A stretch of 18,457 nucleotides of DNA from Candidatus Altimarinota bacterium (GTDB taxonomy: Bacteria > Patescibacteriota > Gracilibacteria > BD1-5 > UBA6164): NCBI GenBank assembly GCA_020631575.1, contig JAHDGX010000017.1, forward strand, positions 2,177-20,633, in the 5' to 3' direction. The translations under genes were made by a program, and so were the position numbers. Shown piece by piece: positions 9,237-16,931 of the stretch (position 1 is its first letter; every line of letters begins with the position of its first letter). Below the pieces are notes generated by a model. That model saw nothing but the letters and a program-made list of their open reading frames with translations, made no database searches and had not been told where the DNA came from.

Positions 9237-10313
9237 ATGCCAATAACTATTGATATATTTTTTGTCATCTTGTCACTCTGCGCTCTATTACTCTGCGGAA
9301 TATTTATAGGGATTATCATACTCCTTTCTCAACAAGGGAGAAAATGAAATTCCTGAGAGCTTGGGCTTCTTCAAAATCAGATACTTTCTCTCAATAAAAC
9401 TCTTGATGAAAAGCTTACTCAGAGTAATAACTCACTGAGTAAAAATATGTCTGAGAGTCTCAAAACGAGTAGCCACATCGCTGATAGTTCTAATAAAAAT
9501 ATAGAAGCAATCACAAAAAAACTTACCGAACTCTCAGAAACAAACAAGCAAATACGAGATATATGAGACCGGCTCGAAGGACTTGAAAGTATCCTAAAGA
9601 ATCCTAAAAGACGAGGAAATCTGTGAGAGTATTTTCTCAGAGAACTTCTAGAAAATGTATTTACGCAGGATCAATATGCTCTACAATACTCTCTTTCAAG
9701 TTGAATAGTAGATGCTGCTTTATTTATTGGGAAAACTATAATTCCTATAGACAGTAAGTTTCCTCAAGAAAATTATCAAAAACTCGTAGAATCCGAAGAT
9801 GAGTATGGAGTAAAAAAATATTCGAGTGACCTGAAAAAAGATATTCAAAACCGTATCGATGAGACAGCAAAATATATCCTACCCGAAGAATGAACGAGCG
9901 ACTTTTCCTTTATGCTTATTCCTGCTGAGTGAGTCTATTATGATATTTTTATAAACAAGCTTTGAGATATTAACCCGAGTAAACTTATAGAATATGGTTT
10001 TTCTAAGAAGGTAATCATATGTTCTCCAAGCTGATTTTATGCCTACCTGCAGACCGTTCTCCAAGGAATGAAATCACTCCAGATAGAGCAGCAAGCAAAA
10101 GAGATTCAAAAATACGTTCTAAAACTTCAAAAGGATATTCATAGCTATGAGGAAGTATTTGGAAAGCTTGGTTCTTCCCTAAGTACAACTGTTAATCACT
10201 ATAACTCTGGGAAAAAACGTCTTGAGATTATAGACAAAGATATTCTCAAAATTAATCCAGATACTTCTCTATCTGAGAATATTCTCGATGAAGTAGAAAA
10301 ACCTCACTTATAA
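9237..10313 (+). CDS. rmuC: DNA recombination protein RmuC
   Basis: RmuC is a membrane-anchored, nuclease-fold protein reported to limit recombination at inverted repeats. The 358 residues show the expected order: a transmembrane helix (about 6-29, FFVILSLCALLLCGIFIGII), a coiled-coil region rich in Ser/Asn/Lys (about 45-115), then the PD-(D/E)xK-like core with LGEYFLRELLENVF, VDAALFIGKTIIPIDSKFP (D172, K174) and MLIPAEGVYYDIF, and a C-terminal helical segment around QQAKEIQKYVLKLQKDI. IPIDSKFP is the family's most conserved motif. Several glycines are UGA. The start ATG has no Shine-Dalgarno; its leader is A/T only. It is transcribed divergently from the 401-residue gene across a 122-base spacer in which I see no clear promoter. 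Confidence 0.94.
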
Positions 10314-10320
10314 AATTTAT

Positions 10321-10352
10321 AATACGAAGTGCAATAGATTTTACGTATTTTT
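10321..10352 (+). terminator. Weak terminator-like hairpin after rmuC
   Basis: AATACG (10321-10326) can pair with CGTATT (10344-10349), followed by T(5). The loop is 17 bases and the stem only 6, so this is a weak call. It lies 7 bases past the rmuC stop. Confidence 0.3.
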
Positions 10353-10426
10353 CTTACCTCATTCTTATATTAACAGTAGTATGATGTATAAGTAATTTTT
10401 TTACTTTTATTTATTAATTTTTTATT

Positions 10427-11242
10427 ATGAAAAAATTAACACTCGTTTCATTGTTTGTTGCATGAGTCATGTCCCTAAGCTCAGTATCTGCTATAGAATC
10501 TAATTACAAAGCTGAAAGAGTTGAAGGAGTGAAGGAATTTAAAATGAAGAAAACAGAAGCTAAAGCAGAAATGCAGGCTAAAAAAGAAGAGCTCCGAGGA
10601 GAAATCAAGAACAATAGAATGCAAGCAAAAGAGAATAGAAAAGACTTCAGATCTGAGAATATGGAGGAATTAAAGACTCTGAAAGAAAATCTCAGTGATA
10701 GCGAAAAAGAAGAGTTAGAAACTATTAAAGATTCTTTCATGGCTGAAGCAAAATCTCTCAGAGAAGAGATGAAAAACGCTGAAAGTGAAGAAGATCGAGA
10801 AAGTATTAGAGAAGACATGGATGAACTAAGAGAAGAGCAATTTGAAGCTGTAGCAGAAGTGATTTGAGAGGAAGGTGCCATGCTGTTAGAAAAAAGAAAA
10901 GCAGTTTATACAGAAAATGAAGCTCTTAGAGCAGAAAACAGAGAAGTAAGAGAAGAATATAAAGCTGAAAGAAAAGAGTTTATAGATACATACAAAGGTG
11001 TTTTTATAAAAAGAATTGGAAACAGGCTCGATAGTATCCCTACCGCAAATCTAGAAAAAGCTGCTGATAGAATCGATGCTATGCTCGAAAAACTCGAAGC
11101 AAACTCTAGTATGAGTGAAGAGAGAAAACAAGCTCAAATAGATGCTATTCTTGCTCTCAAAGAGATTGTAGAAGATAGGATTGAGAACGATGAAAGTGAT
11201 GAAGATGTACTTGAGACTTTCGAAGATCTTTTAAGCGAATAA
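10427..11242 (+). CDS. Secreted, highly charged coiled-coil protein
   Basis: I do not recognise a family. The 271 residues begin with a textbook signal peptide: MKK, a hydrophobic core (LTLVSLFVAGVMSL) and a V-S-A cleavage site after residue 22. Gly13 in that core is a UGA codon, so export depends on the recoding. The mature part is almost wholly charged helix (KKTEAKAEMQAKKEEL, EELETIKDSFMAEAKSLREEMK, EREEY-like repeats), with no cysteine or tryptophan. A short C-terminal helical bundle follows (ANLEKAADRIDAMLEKLEA...SEERKQAQIDAILALKEIVEDRI), ending in an acidic tail. A periplasmic chaperone-like or surface-filament role is conceivable, but the sequence does not decide it. It stands alone between rmuC and a strong terminator. 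Confidence 0.88.
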
Positions 11243-11255
11243 TCATCTAGTAATT

Positions 11256-11289
11256 AAAAAAAGAGTTTTCTTAAGAAAACTCTTTTTTT
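11256..11289. terminator. Bidirectional terminator
   Basis: A perfect 17-base-pair palindrome (A7-GAGTTTTCTT with its complement) centred at 11272/11273. It ends the coiled-coil gene (stop 14 bases earlier) and contains the last codons and TAA of the convergent MscS-family gene. Confidence 0.9.
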
Positions 11290-12353
11290 TGTATACTGAG
11301 TAAATCAGGAGTTGAAAAGTATATATTTCTCTCTTTTTGAGCTCGCAGAAGATATTCATTCAGAAGTCTCTCTGCCTTAAATATATAAAAAGGAGAAGTG
11401 ATAGTATAAAAAAACTTATATTCCACAGCGTAGTCTCCAAAACTTCCAATTTCTAGAGATCTATACGGTTCATCTCAGAAATAGTTTGTCGATTCAGGGG
11501 TCAAAAGATCTACTTGCATAGTATCAAAAGCTTCGTAACAGAGTTCTGTTAACGTTTCAGACTCTAATTTATAATCTACCTTGATAGTCATCTCTCTCAT
11601 TATTTTAGATGATTTTCCTGCAATTCATTGAGAGAGATTTTTTACAGCAAGGTTACGAAAGTCACTCGGACGAAACATGATAGGATTCCCACTTCTCAGA
11701 TCAATACACTTCACCTCTGTAAGAGAAATACTCTTGATCCATACATAGAGCTTTCGTTCATAGAGATAATATACTTGTCCCGTCTCAAAGTTTTTTGATT
11801 GGAGTATAATAATCCCAGCAATCATATCTATTGCCCAAACAGGAGCTGTAAATCACATAAATGCGAGTATTCATGCCCAGAGTCCTCCAATCTCTATAAG
11901 CGTATCAAGATGAAATATCTTAATACAAATAAATACTCATACGAGAAAAGTAATCACATTTATTCCAAGAGTGAAGAGACTTGCTTCATATCACTTTTTA
12001 AAATATTTTTGCCCTGAAACCTCTACCTCTTTTCCATATACTACTAAGATTTGTCTTTGTAATACCAGAGATATAGTTGAAAGTATAAGAAGAGAAAATG
12101 CAAACTGAACGACACTTGTGAGAATCTCAATATCCAAAAAGAGAGAACTAACATATATAGCAGAAATAATAAATAAAACACTATATACAAAGAACTCTTG
12201 TCTGAGATATTTTTTCATATCTGTTGGACCATGCTCCTTTTTTTCTATATCGGTTCTGAGAAAATACCTTGACACAACAAAAGCTCCGAGCATAAAAAAG
12301 AACAGAGCTACATCAAAACTATACATTTTAGATATGTGGTCAAAAGTCCCCAC
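11271..12353 (-). CDS. Small-conductance mechanosensitive channel, MscS family
   Basis: MscS-type channels open on membrane tension and release solutes on osmotic downshift. The 360 residues show four or five hydrophobic helices in the N-terminal 180: VALFFFMLGAFVVSRYF, an EFFVYSVLFIISAIYVSSLF helix, LTSVVQFAFSLLILSTISLVLQ and FTLGINVITFLVGVFICIKI. The pore-like helix is IGGLWAGILAFMGFTAPVWAIDMIAGIIILQ, passing into the beta domain at SKNFETGQVYYL. An alpha/beta C-terminal domain follows. The start is GTG (12353), 20 bases after the hflX stop, so the two genes are almost certainly co-transcribed. An in-frame ATG nine codons later is the alternative. The stop codon lies at the exact centre of a terminator palindrome. 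Confidence 0.87.
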
Positions 12354-12354
12354 C

Positions 12355-12378
12355 GCTAGTATGCTAGAAAATACTAGC
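12355..12378 (-). repeat. Inverted repeat between hflX and the MscS-family gene
   Basis: GCTAGTA (12378-12372 on the minus strand) pairs with TACTAGC (12361-12355) across 10 bases, and an internal CTAGC gives a competing 5-bp hairpin with the first arm. The structure holds the hflX stop codon and ends 1 base before the GTG start, so it could act on translation coupling or on mRNA processing. Confidence 0.5.
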
Positions 12379-13552
12379 TATAGTGTAACATACAATCTAT
12401 CAGTCCGTCAAATCAAGTCTTTTTATATGTAGAAACATAAATTGGTTCTTTCTTAAAGTATCTTTTTTTAAGCTCTATGAGATCATGTCCTGAGAGTATA
12501 TCTACTTTGTTAAATATATATATTCTTGGTTGTGATGCTCAAATTTTATCAAGTATATCATCTACTACCCCTATTTTCTCTCCTATTTTAGGATCGCTAG
12601 CATCTACTACATGAAAAAGTATATCTGACTCTATAGAATCTTCTAGCGTGCTTGCAAAAGCATCAACAAGCTCTGGAGGCAGTTCTCTAATAAATCAAAT
12701 TGTGTCTGAGAGAAGAACTTCTGTTCCTTTCACATACTGTCATTCCTCTTGAGATTTTGGAGCTATCCATAGTTTTCCTACACTTGTCCCAAGGGTTGCA
12801 AAGAGCTTGTCTTCCGAGAGTACTCATTTATTAGTAAGTGCGTTTAAGAGAGTAGATTTTCATGCGTTCGTATATCCGACTATACCTACCGTCATAAATC
12901 ATTTTCTTTTTCTTCCCTGTCTATGATTCTCACGAACTTTTGAATATCACTCGAGTTTTTTTCTGATTTCTTTTTCTCGTGTAGCTAAATGACGTTTCAT
13001 AATCTCCGTATTGGTTTCCCCCGATCATTTTCATCCCTGTTTTCAAAGCTCCATCCCCATATTAAATATACGTGGTCACATATGTTTAATAGCAGCAAGT
13101 TCTATTTGAAGCTTTGTTTCTTCTGTTTTTGCATTTTTTTCAAATATTTTAAGTATCAGGTCTACCCTATCCCAAGCAACTGCTCATATTTTTTTAAGTT
13201 TTTCGTTGAGATTAAACATCTGATGCGGTTTGAGAATATTTCAGAGCACCAAAAGATTAGCTCACTGAAAATGCATTTCGTGAATTATTTCATCCATTTT
13301 TCCACTTCAAATATAGGTCTTATAATCTGGAAGAGATCGTTTTTGTATATGTTCTAAAATAACGACTCCTCAAAAAGTCGTTACCAAATTTTCAAGTTCA
13401 AGCATACGATCCTGCATTTTATTCTTCTCAACGATATCTGGAGGCACTATGTCAGCCAAAAATACTTTTAGCGTTTCTTCCCCGTTTCAAACCTTGGCTT
13501 GAAGGGCTTCCAGGTCGCGCTCCGAGAGATCGCTATAATCGATTATTCACAT
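12374..13552 (-). CDS. hflX: Ribosome-associated GTPase HflX
   Basis: HflX binds the 50S subunit and splits stalled ribosomes under stress. The 392 residues show the family's N-terminal domain (VILEHIQKRSLPDYKTYIGSGK, then WDRVDLILKIFEKNAKTEETKLQIELA), a basic coiled-coil linker (EIMKRHLATREKEIRKKLEG), and the GTPase domain: G1 GYTNAGKST (226-234, K232), G3 DTIGFIRELP and G4 NKVD (N348). G1's Gly231 is a UGA codon. The glycine-rich loop GGKGSGETNTE stands where relatives have GG-x-G-x-R-G-x-GE. The start ATG-UGA (Met-Gly) has no Shine-Dalgarno. It heads an operon with the MscS-family channel gene and diverges from the attenuator unit, whose -35 box lies 6 bases from this start codon. Confidence 0.95.
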
Positions 13553-13557
13553 ATTTT

Positions 13558-13585
13558 TTGACAAAGTTATATTTTCCTATATTTT
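13558..13585 (+). promoter_or_regulatory. Putative promoter of the attenuator unit
   Basis: A perfect TTGACA (13558-13563) lies 16 bases before TATTTT (13580-13585), giving a start near 13592, about 24 bases before the Phe-rich leader peptide. No Shine-Dalgarno is visible in the leader. Confidence 0.55.
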
Positions 13586-13615
13586 ACGAATACAGTTTTA
13601 CATCGCAAAACTTAT

Positions 13616-13699
13616 ATGCAACAAATTGTAATAACATCTACTTGGAACTTTTTCTTCTTTTTCTTTTCGAAATATGGAAGAGTTTCTTTGTGCGTTTAA
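13616..13699 (+). CDS. Phe-rich leader peptide
   Basis: A 27-codon open frame whose centre is six consecutive phenylalanine codons (13649-13666, TTT TTC TTC TTT TTC TTT) after Trp-Asn. It then reads SKYGRVSLCV and ends in TAA. It contains no UGA. Runs of one amino acid in a short peptide just before a terminator are the hallmark of ribosome-mediated attenuation, as in pheL and pheM of enterobacteria. The Phe codons overlap strand 1 of a strand 1-2 hairpin (13663-13668 with 13677-13682). A ribosome waiting for Phe-tRNA would mask strand 1 and free strand 2. A pyrimidine-rich tract could produce Phe codons by chance, but the matching alternative stems argue against that. Confidence 0.65.
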   Translation: MQQIVITSTWNFFFFFFSKYGRVSLCV

Positions 13700-13761
13700 A
13701 GTTGTAGCAATCAAATTTAAAAACAGAAACGAGTTCTTCCATAAAGGCAAGAACTTTTTTT
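13663..13761 (+). promoter_or_regulatory. Phe attenuator: competing antiterminator and terminator
   Basis: Strand 3-4 terminator: GTTCTTCC (13733-13740) with GGCAAGAAC (13746-13754, one bulge), followed by T(7). Strand 2-3 antiterminator: ATGGAAGA (13674-13681) with TCTTCCAT (13735-13742), a perfect 8 base pairs that destroys the terminator's left arm. Strand 1-2 protector: CTTTTC (13663-13668) with GGAAGAG's GGAAGAG 5' six bases (13677-13682, one G-U). Strand 1 overlaps the Phe codons. The arrangement predicts read-through into the 76-residue gene when charged Phe-tRNA is scarce. Confidence 0.65.
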
Positions 13762-13780
13762 AATTTTAAAATTACTAATT

Positions 13781-14011
13781 ATGTGAGAAAAAAACTGACT
13801 TTACTCAAGACCTCCTGAATCCTTATGTGATTGAGAAGCAATACAAACCCCTATTCAAAAAGAAATTTCTAATATAAGAGCTAGAATGGAGTTCTTGAGA
13901 TCTGAAAAAATTATAAGTCCTCAAGTACAAAAGACACTTACACAAATGTGAGAAAAACTCATGTGTTTGTGAGTTCCTGAAACTGAAGTAGATACTATAT
14001 ATAGACCATAA
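13781..14011 (+). CDS. Unrecognised 76-residue protein under the Phe attenuator
   Basis: I do not recognise this protein. It begins Met-Gly (ATG UGA) and uses six UGA codons for glycine. The N-terminus is polar with SRPPESLCDG, the middle is a predicted amphipathic helix (IQKEISNIRARMEFLRSEKI), and the end is a second helix followed by CLGVPETEVDTIYRP. It has two cysteines, no membrane segment and no signal peptide. It contains only one Phe and no Trp, so it could still be made when Phe is scarce. It lies 19 bases after the T-run of the Phe attenuator and 3 bases before the second leader peptide. Its small size calls for caution, but the intact frame with UGA codons at low-complexity-free positions supports a real gene. 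Confidence 0.65.
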
Positions 14012-14014
14012 TAT

Positions 14015-14074
14015 ATGAAAAAATATAACTACATAATATGGTGGAATCCTCCCTGGTGTAATTACTACGAATAA
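14015..14074 (+). CDS. Trp/Tyr-rich leader peptide
   Basis: A 19-codon frame ending in TAA, with Trp at positions 9, 10 and 14 and Tyr at 4, 6, 17 and 18; seven of nineteen residues are Trp or Tyr. Adjacent Trp codons in a short peptide just before a terminator are the signature of trp-type leader peptides. The codons for W14-C15-N16 (14054-14062) are themselves strand 2 of the antiterminator. A ribosome paused at W9-W10 would leave strand 2 free; one reaching the stop would cover it. It starts 3 bases after the 76-residue gene, so it is probably on the same transcript. No Shine-Dalgarno is visible. Confidence 0.6.
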   Translation: MKKYNYIIWWNPPWCNYYE

Positions 14075-14147
14075 TTACTGATCTTTTCAGTAGCAATTTT
14101 TTAGAACTATTACACCAATTTTTAACTGTAATAGTTTTTTTATTTTT
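14054..14147 (+). promoter_or_regulatory. Trp attenuator: competing antiterminator and terminator
   Basis: Terminator: AACTATTACA (14105-14114) pairs perfectly with TGTAATAGTT (14127-14136), followed by a long T-rich run to 14147. Antiterminator: TGGTGTAAT (14054-14062) pairs perfectly with ATTACACCA (14109-14117), which overlaps the terminator's left arm, so the two are mutually exclusive. A further hairpin TACTGA/TCAGTA (14076-14092) nests inside the antiterminator loop and is itself followed by T(6). Read-through into the 178-residue gene is predicted when charged Trp-tRNA is scarce. Confidence 0.65.
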
Positions 14148-14159
14148 AAATATAATATT

Positions 14160-14696
14160 ATGAATAGGATGCAAAACGAATTACCACAGGAATATATTTA
14201 CTGACTTGTACAATGACAAGAAGATAATTTTTCAATCCCAGAGCTTACAGAATTCCAGTGACATATGCTAGGATGAATTTTAAGATCTTGAGTGATTACA
14301 CCCTTCCCTGTGGAGGAAAGCAAGAGGCTTCAGGATATAAAAATCGAAAGAGTTTGATATTTTCAGGCAAGTAAAAACTCATCTATACCACTGAGAGAAA
14401 TATGAACAGCTGATGAAATTGATAAAATACTATGAAATCTAGATAATATATGAGCAAGTAGTAGTGTTTTTGAAAGATACACAACTCAGCAATATGATCC
14501 GAGAGAGCTCATGCTAGATAGATCACTCTTTCGTAGACTATGAATTTCTGCATATAAAAATCAACTCCTGTGAGTTCTCGACTGAAGTATTTCTGGAAGT
14601 ATTTCTCAAGAAATACTCATAGAGCTTACACGTGACAAGCTTAAAAATATGTGATGTACTGAAAAATATTTAAATGATCTTGTAGATAAAAACTAG
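14160..14696 (+). CDS. Unrecognised 178-residue protein under the Trp attenuator
   Basis: I do not recognise this protein. It is continuous with many UGA-encoded glycines and has no signal peptide, membrane helix or Trp. The sequence is mixed alpha/beta in look: a strand-rich N-terminal half (EYIYGLVQGQEDNFSIPELTEF, GVITPFPVEESKRLQDIKIE), a polar linker (DEIDKILGNLDNIGASSS), and a helical C-terminal third (ELMLDRSLFRRLGISAYKN, ISQEILIELTRDKLKNMG). The complete absence of Trp fits a gene expressed during Trp shortage. The ATG at 14160 is used; an in-frame ATG nine bases later (after AGG) is the alternative. A TATAAT at 14151-14156 lies too close to the start to be a normal -10 box and has no -35 partner. 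Ends in TAG, followed by the trxB promoter. Confidence 0.82.
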
Positions 14697-14707
14697 TAAA
14701 CTTAAGA

Positions 14708-14735
14708 TTCACTTCAGACAAATAATTACTATACT
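14708..14735 (+). promoter_or_regulatory. Putative trxB promoter
   Basis: TTCACT (14708-14713) and TATACT (14730-14735) with a 16-base spacer predict a start near 14742 and a leader of about 22 bases without Shine-Dalgarno. Confidence 0.45.
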
Positions 14736-14763
14736 TACAGAAATAATTTTTTATAGAAAACAC

Positions 14764-15666
14764 ATGGATTACGACGTTATCATAGTTGGTTCTGGAAGTG
14801 CAGGCCTTCCAGCTTGAATGTATGCAAGTAGGTATAAACTGAGAAATGTAGTTATTGGTAAAGAACCAGGTGGAGCTCTTGCTACGAGTCATAAAGTTGA
14901 AAACTGGCCTGGAGTACTTTCAGCTTCTGGGAAAGAAATAATGGACAGCTTTGCTGAGCATGCGGTAAATTCTGGAAGTGAGATACTCCAAGACACTGTG
15001 AGTGCTATAGAGAAAACTGATGATGGATTTAAAGTTATTACAACGAATAAAGAAATTACTTCTCGCTTTGTTGTACTTGCTTCTGGAAATACATATAGAA
15101 AACTATGAGTTCCTGGAGAAGCTGAATTCTTAGGGAAATGAGTAAGTTACTGTGCTACATGTGATGGAAACTTTTTTAAAAATAGAGATATAGTTCTCGT
15201 AGGGGGATGAAATACTGCTCTCACTGAAGCTCTCTACCTCTCAGAGCTCTGCTCAAAAGTATATCTTGTTCATAGAAAAGATACATTTAGAGCTGAGGAT
15301 ATTTGGGTAGATCAGGCAAAGAAAAAGGACAACATTGAATTTGTCCTGAGTGAAGAAGTAGATCACATACAAGGATGATTTTATCTCGAAGAAGTTGTTC
15401 TCAAGAGTGGAAAGGTTCTTAAAGCTGATTGATTCTTTGTCGCTATTGGATCGGATCCATCTATAGATCTTGTAAAAGATATGGATCCTCAAACAGATGA
15501 TGAGAATTGTCTTGTGGTAGATAAAAGACAAGAAACATCTGTAAAATGACTCTATGCAGCAGGTGACGTTACAACGAACTCAAATAAATTCAAGCAAACT
15601 ATTATGTCAGCAGCCGAAGGATGTCTGGCTGCAGATAGTATTCATGAAGATATGCTCAGAGGGTAA
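14764..15666 (+). CDS. trxB: Thioredoxin reductase
   Basis: TrxB is the FAD enzyme that passes electrons from NADPH to thioredoxin. The 300 residues are near the usual 310. The FAD-binding start is DYDVIIVGSGSAGLPAGMYASR, the redox-active pair is C130 and C133 in SYCATCDGNFF, the NADPH motif is VLVGGGNTALTEALYLS followed by VYLVHRKDTFRA, and the second FAD motif is GLYAAGDVT near the C-terminus, then QTIMSAAEGCLAA. The third position of the NADPH GGGN motif and the second Gly of others are UGA codons. Position 2 of the first FAD motif is Ser-Gly-Ser rather than Gly-Gly-Gly, a mild deviation. It is monocistronic by promoter and terminator placement. Confidence 0.95.
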
Positions 15667-15682
15667 AGTAAACTAGGAAAAC

Positions 15683-15710
15683 TTTACATTTCAATAAAAA
15701 AGTATTTAAT
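15683..15710 (+). promoter_or_regulatory. Possible promoter of the 397-residue protein gene
   Basis: TTTACA (15683-15688) and TTTAAT (15705-15710) are 16 bases apart, start near 15717, about 20 bases before the TTG. The -10 box lies in the left arm of the trxB terminator, so one element would serve two roles. Confidence 0.35.
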
Positions 15711-15727
15711 ATATTAAATACTTTTTT
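15696..15727 (+). terminator. trxB terminator
   Basis: A perfect 15-base-pair inverted repeat (15696-15710 with 15713-15727) with a 2-base loop, ending in T(6), lies 29 bases after the trxB stop. It is AT-only apart from one G-C pair per arm. Confidence 0.7.
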
Positions 15728-15737
15728 ATATCAATAA

Positions 15738-16931
15738 TTGGAATCAGTTACCCCAAGAATTGTAGAACAGACAAGTCACTTACTTAAGAATATTCAAGCT
15801 CACAGTGATATTTTTTCTCGAGTCCTGTGATTTGCGAGTAATGAACTTAAAGTAGCCGAATCACGAAAAAGTTTTTGAAGAAATAATCTATTTAGCGATG
15901 TAGAAAATCAAGAACTTACACAACTTGTTTGAGAGTTTAAAAGGGTATGAATATTTCATAATGATTTTTCACTAGACGGTATAGAAGTTGGGAGAAGAGT
16001 CTTCTTTGTATTAGAGCAATTACTTCTACAAACAGATTATGCTTATGATTCTAAATCACCTTCAAACAGAGATTTTCATTCAAAAGAGGACTTAGAAAAA
16101 TACAATGAACGAAACAAGTCAGAATTCTTTGATGATAATGAGGAACTTCATATCAAAATAACTAGTATCTTATCTAGATATAACAAAGTTATATGACGAA
16201 GTAACAATGTAATAAGTGATACAATAGATAATTTTCAAGACAGATTGTTTGATGCCGAATTCTGTGATGTGAATGAGTATATTGATAGTTATTGTTGTCA
16301 GCAACTTTATTCAATGCTTGGACAAGATTCAATTTCTGAAAAAGATATGAAATCACTTATCGATTTCATAAATTTATTATTACAGGAAGATATATTAAAA
16401 AGGAGTGAATGTATAGAAATTAAAGAATGCCTGCCTCAAAAGATAGCAATCTATGTACTAAGCGAGAGGTTATTTATGTTATGATTTTTTACAGAAAAGA
16501 AACAAGTAAAAGACGATTTATTAGATTATTATGAATGAATTGGTCATAGAGATGCAATTGAAAGAATAAATACATTACGTAGTCTAGATGATAATTTTTA
16601 CAGCTCCTTAGATATGATTCTTGATGTAATACATTTAGAAGATTGGTATAACAACGCTGATAAAACTCATACTTTTATGCAAAAAGCTCAAGAGATGTGA
16701 TTTATCACTATCGATGAATATGACCTATTAATTGAATTATACGATGATGATCCAGAATATGTGCTAAATGAGATACTCGTTAAAGTTTTATTTAATTCTG
16801 ATGTAAGAAAAGATTCAGATTTATTATCAAGTCTTGGGTATCATTTATTAGAATATTATAGAAATTGAAATCCTAAGACTTATAATGAAGTTCTTTCATT
16901 TATACAATTCTATAATCCTAAAAAAGATTAA
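15738..16931 (+). CDS. Unrecognised 397-residue helical protein
   Basis: I do not recognise a family. The frame is open from a TAA at 15735-15737, so the first possible start is the TTG at 15738; no in-frame ATG occurs until far inside. The protein is almost all predicted helix, acidic and rich in Asp, Glu, Ile, Leu and Asn, with no signal peptide or membrane segment. Recognisable stretches are RVFFVLEQLLLQTDYAYD, a cysteine pair in SYCCQQLYSML, IDFINLLLQEDILKRSECIEI, HRDAIERINTLRSL and ITIDEYDLLIELYDDD. The central and C-terminal parts could be a helical-repeat scaffold. UGA occurs less often than in neighbours but still reads as Gly. Its AT content and Asp/Glu/Asn bias differ a little from flanking genes. 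Its stop overlaps that of mnmA by TTAA. Confidence 0.8.

Noticed and set aside
10504..10881. Minus-strand frame of 125 codons rich in Ser/Leu
   Set aside because: It is the antisense shadow of the charged coiled-coil gene, where Glu/Lys codons read backwards give Ser/Leu/Phe.
12989..13357. Plus-strand frame of 122 codons
   Set aside because: It lies antisense to hflX, whose family motifs are intact under code 25; the plus frame is a low-complexity Phe/Ser-rich shadow.
14015..14147. A T-box riboswitch for Trp
   Set aside because: GGTGGAATCC at 14040-14049 resembles part of the T-box sequence, but the conserved AGGGTGGNACCGCG is absent and there is no room for a specifier stem-loop upstream of it.
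14151..14156. TATAAT as the -10 box of the 178-residue gene
   Set aside because: It lies 3 bases before the ATG and has no -35 partner at any normal spacing; such strings are expected in A/T-rich leaders.
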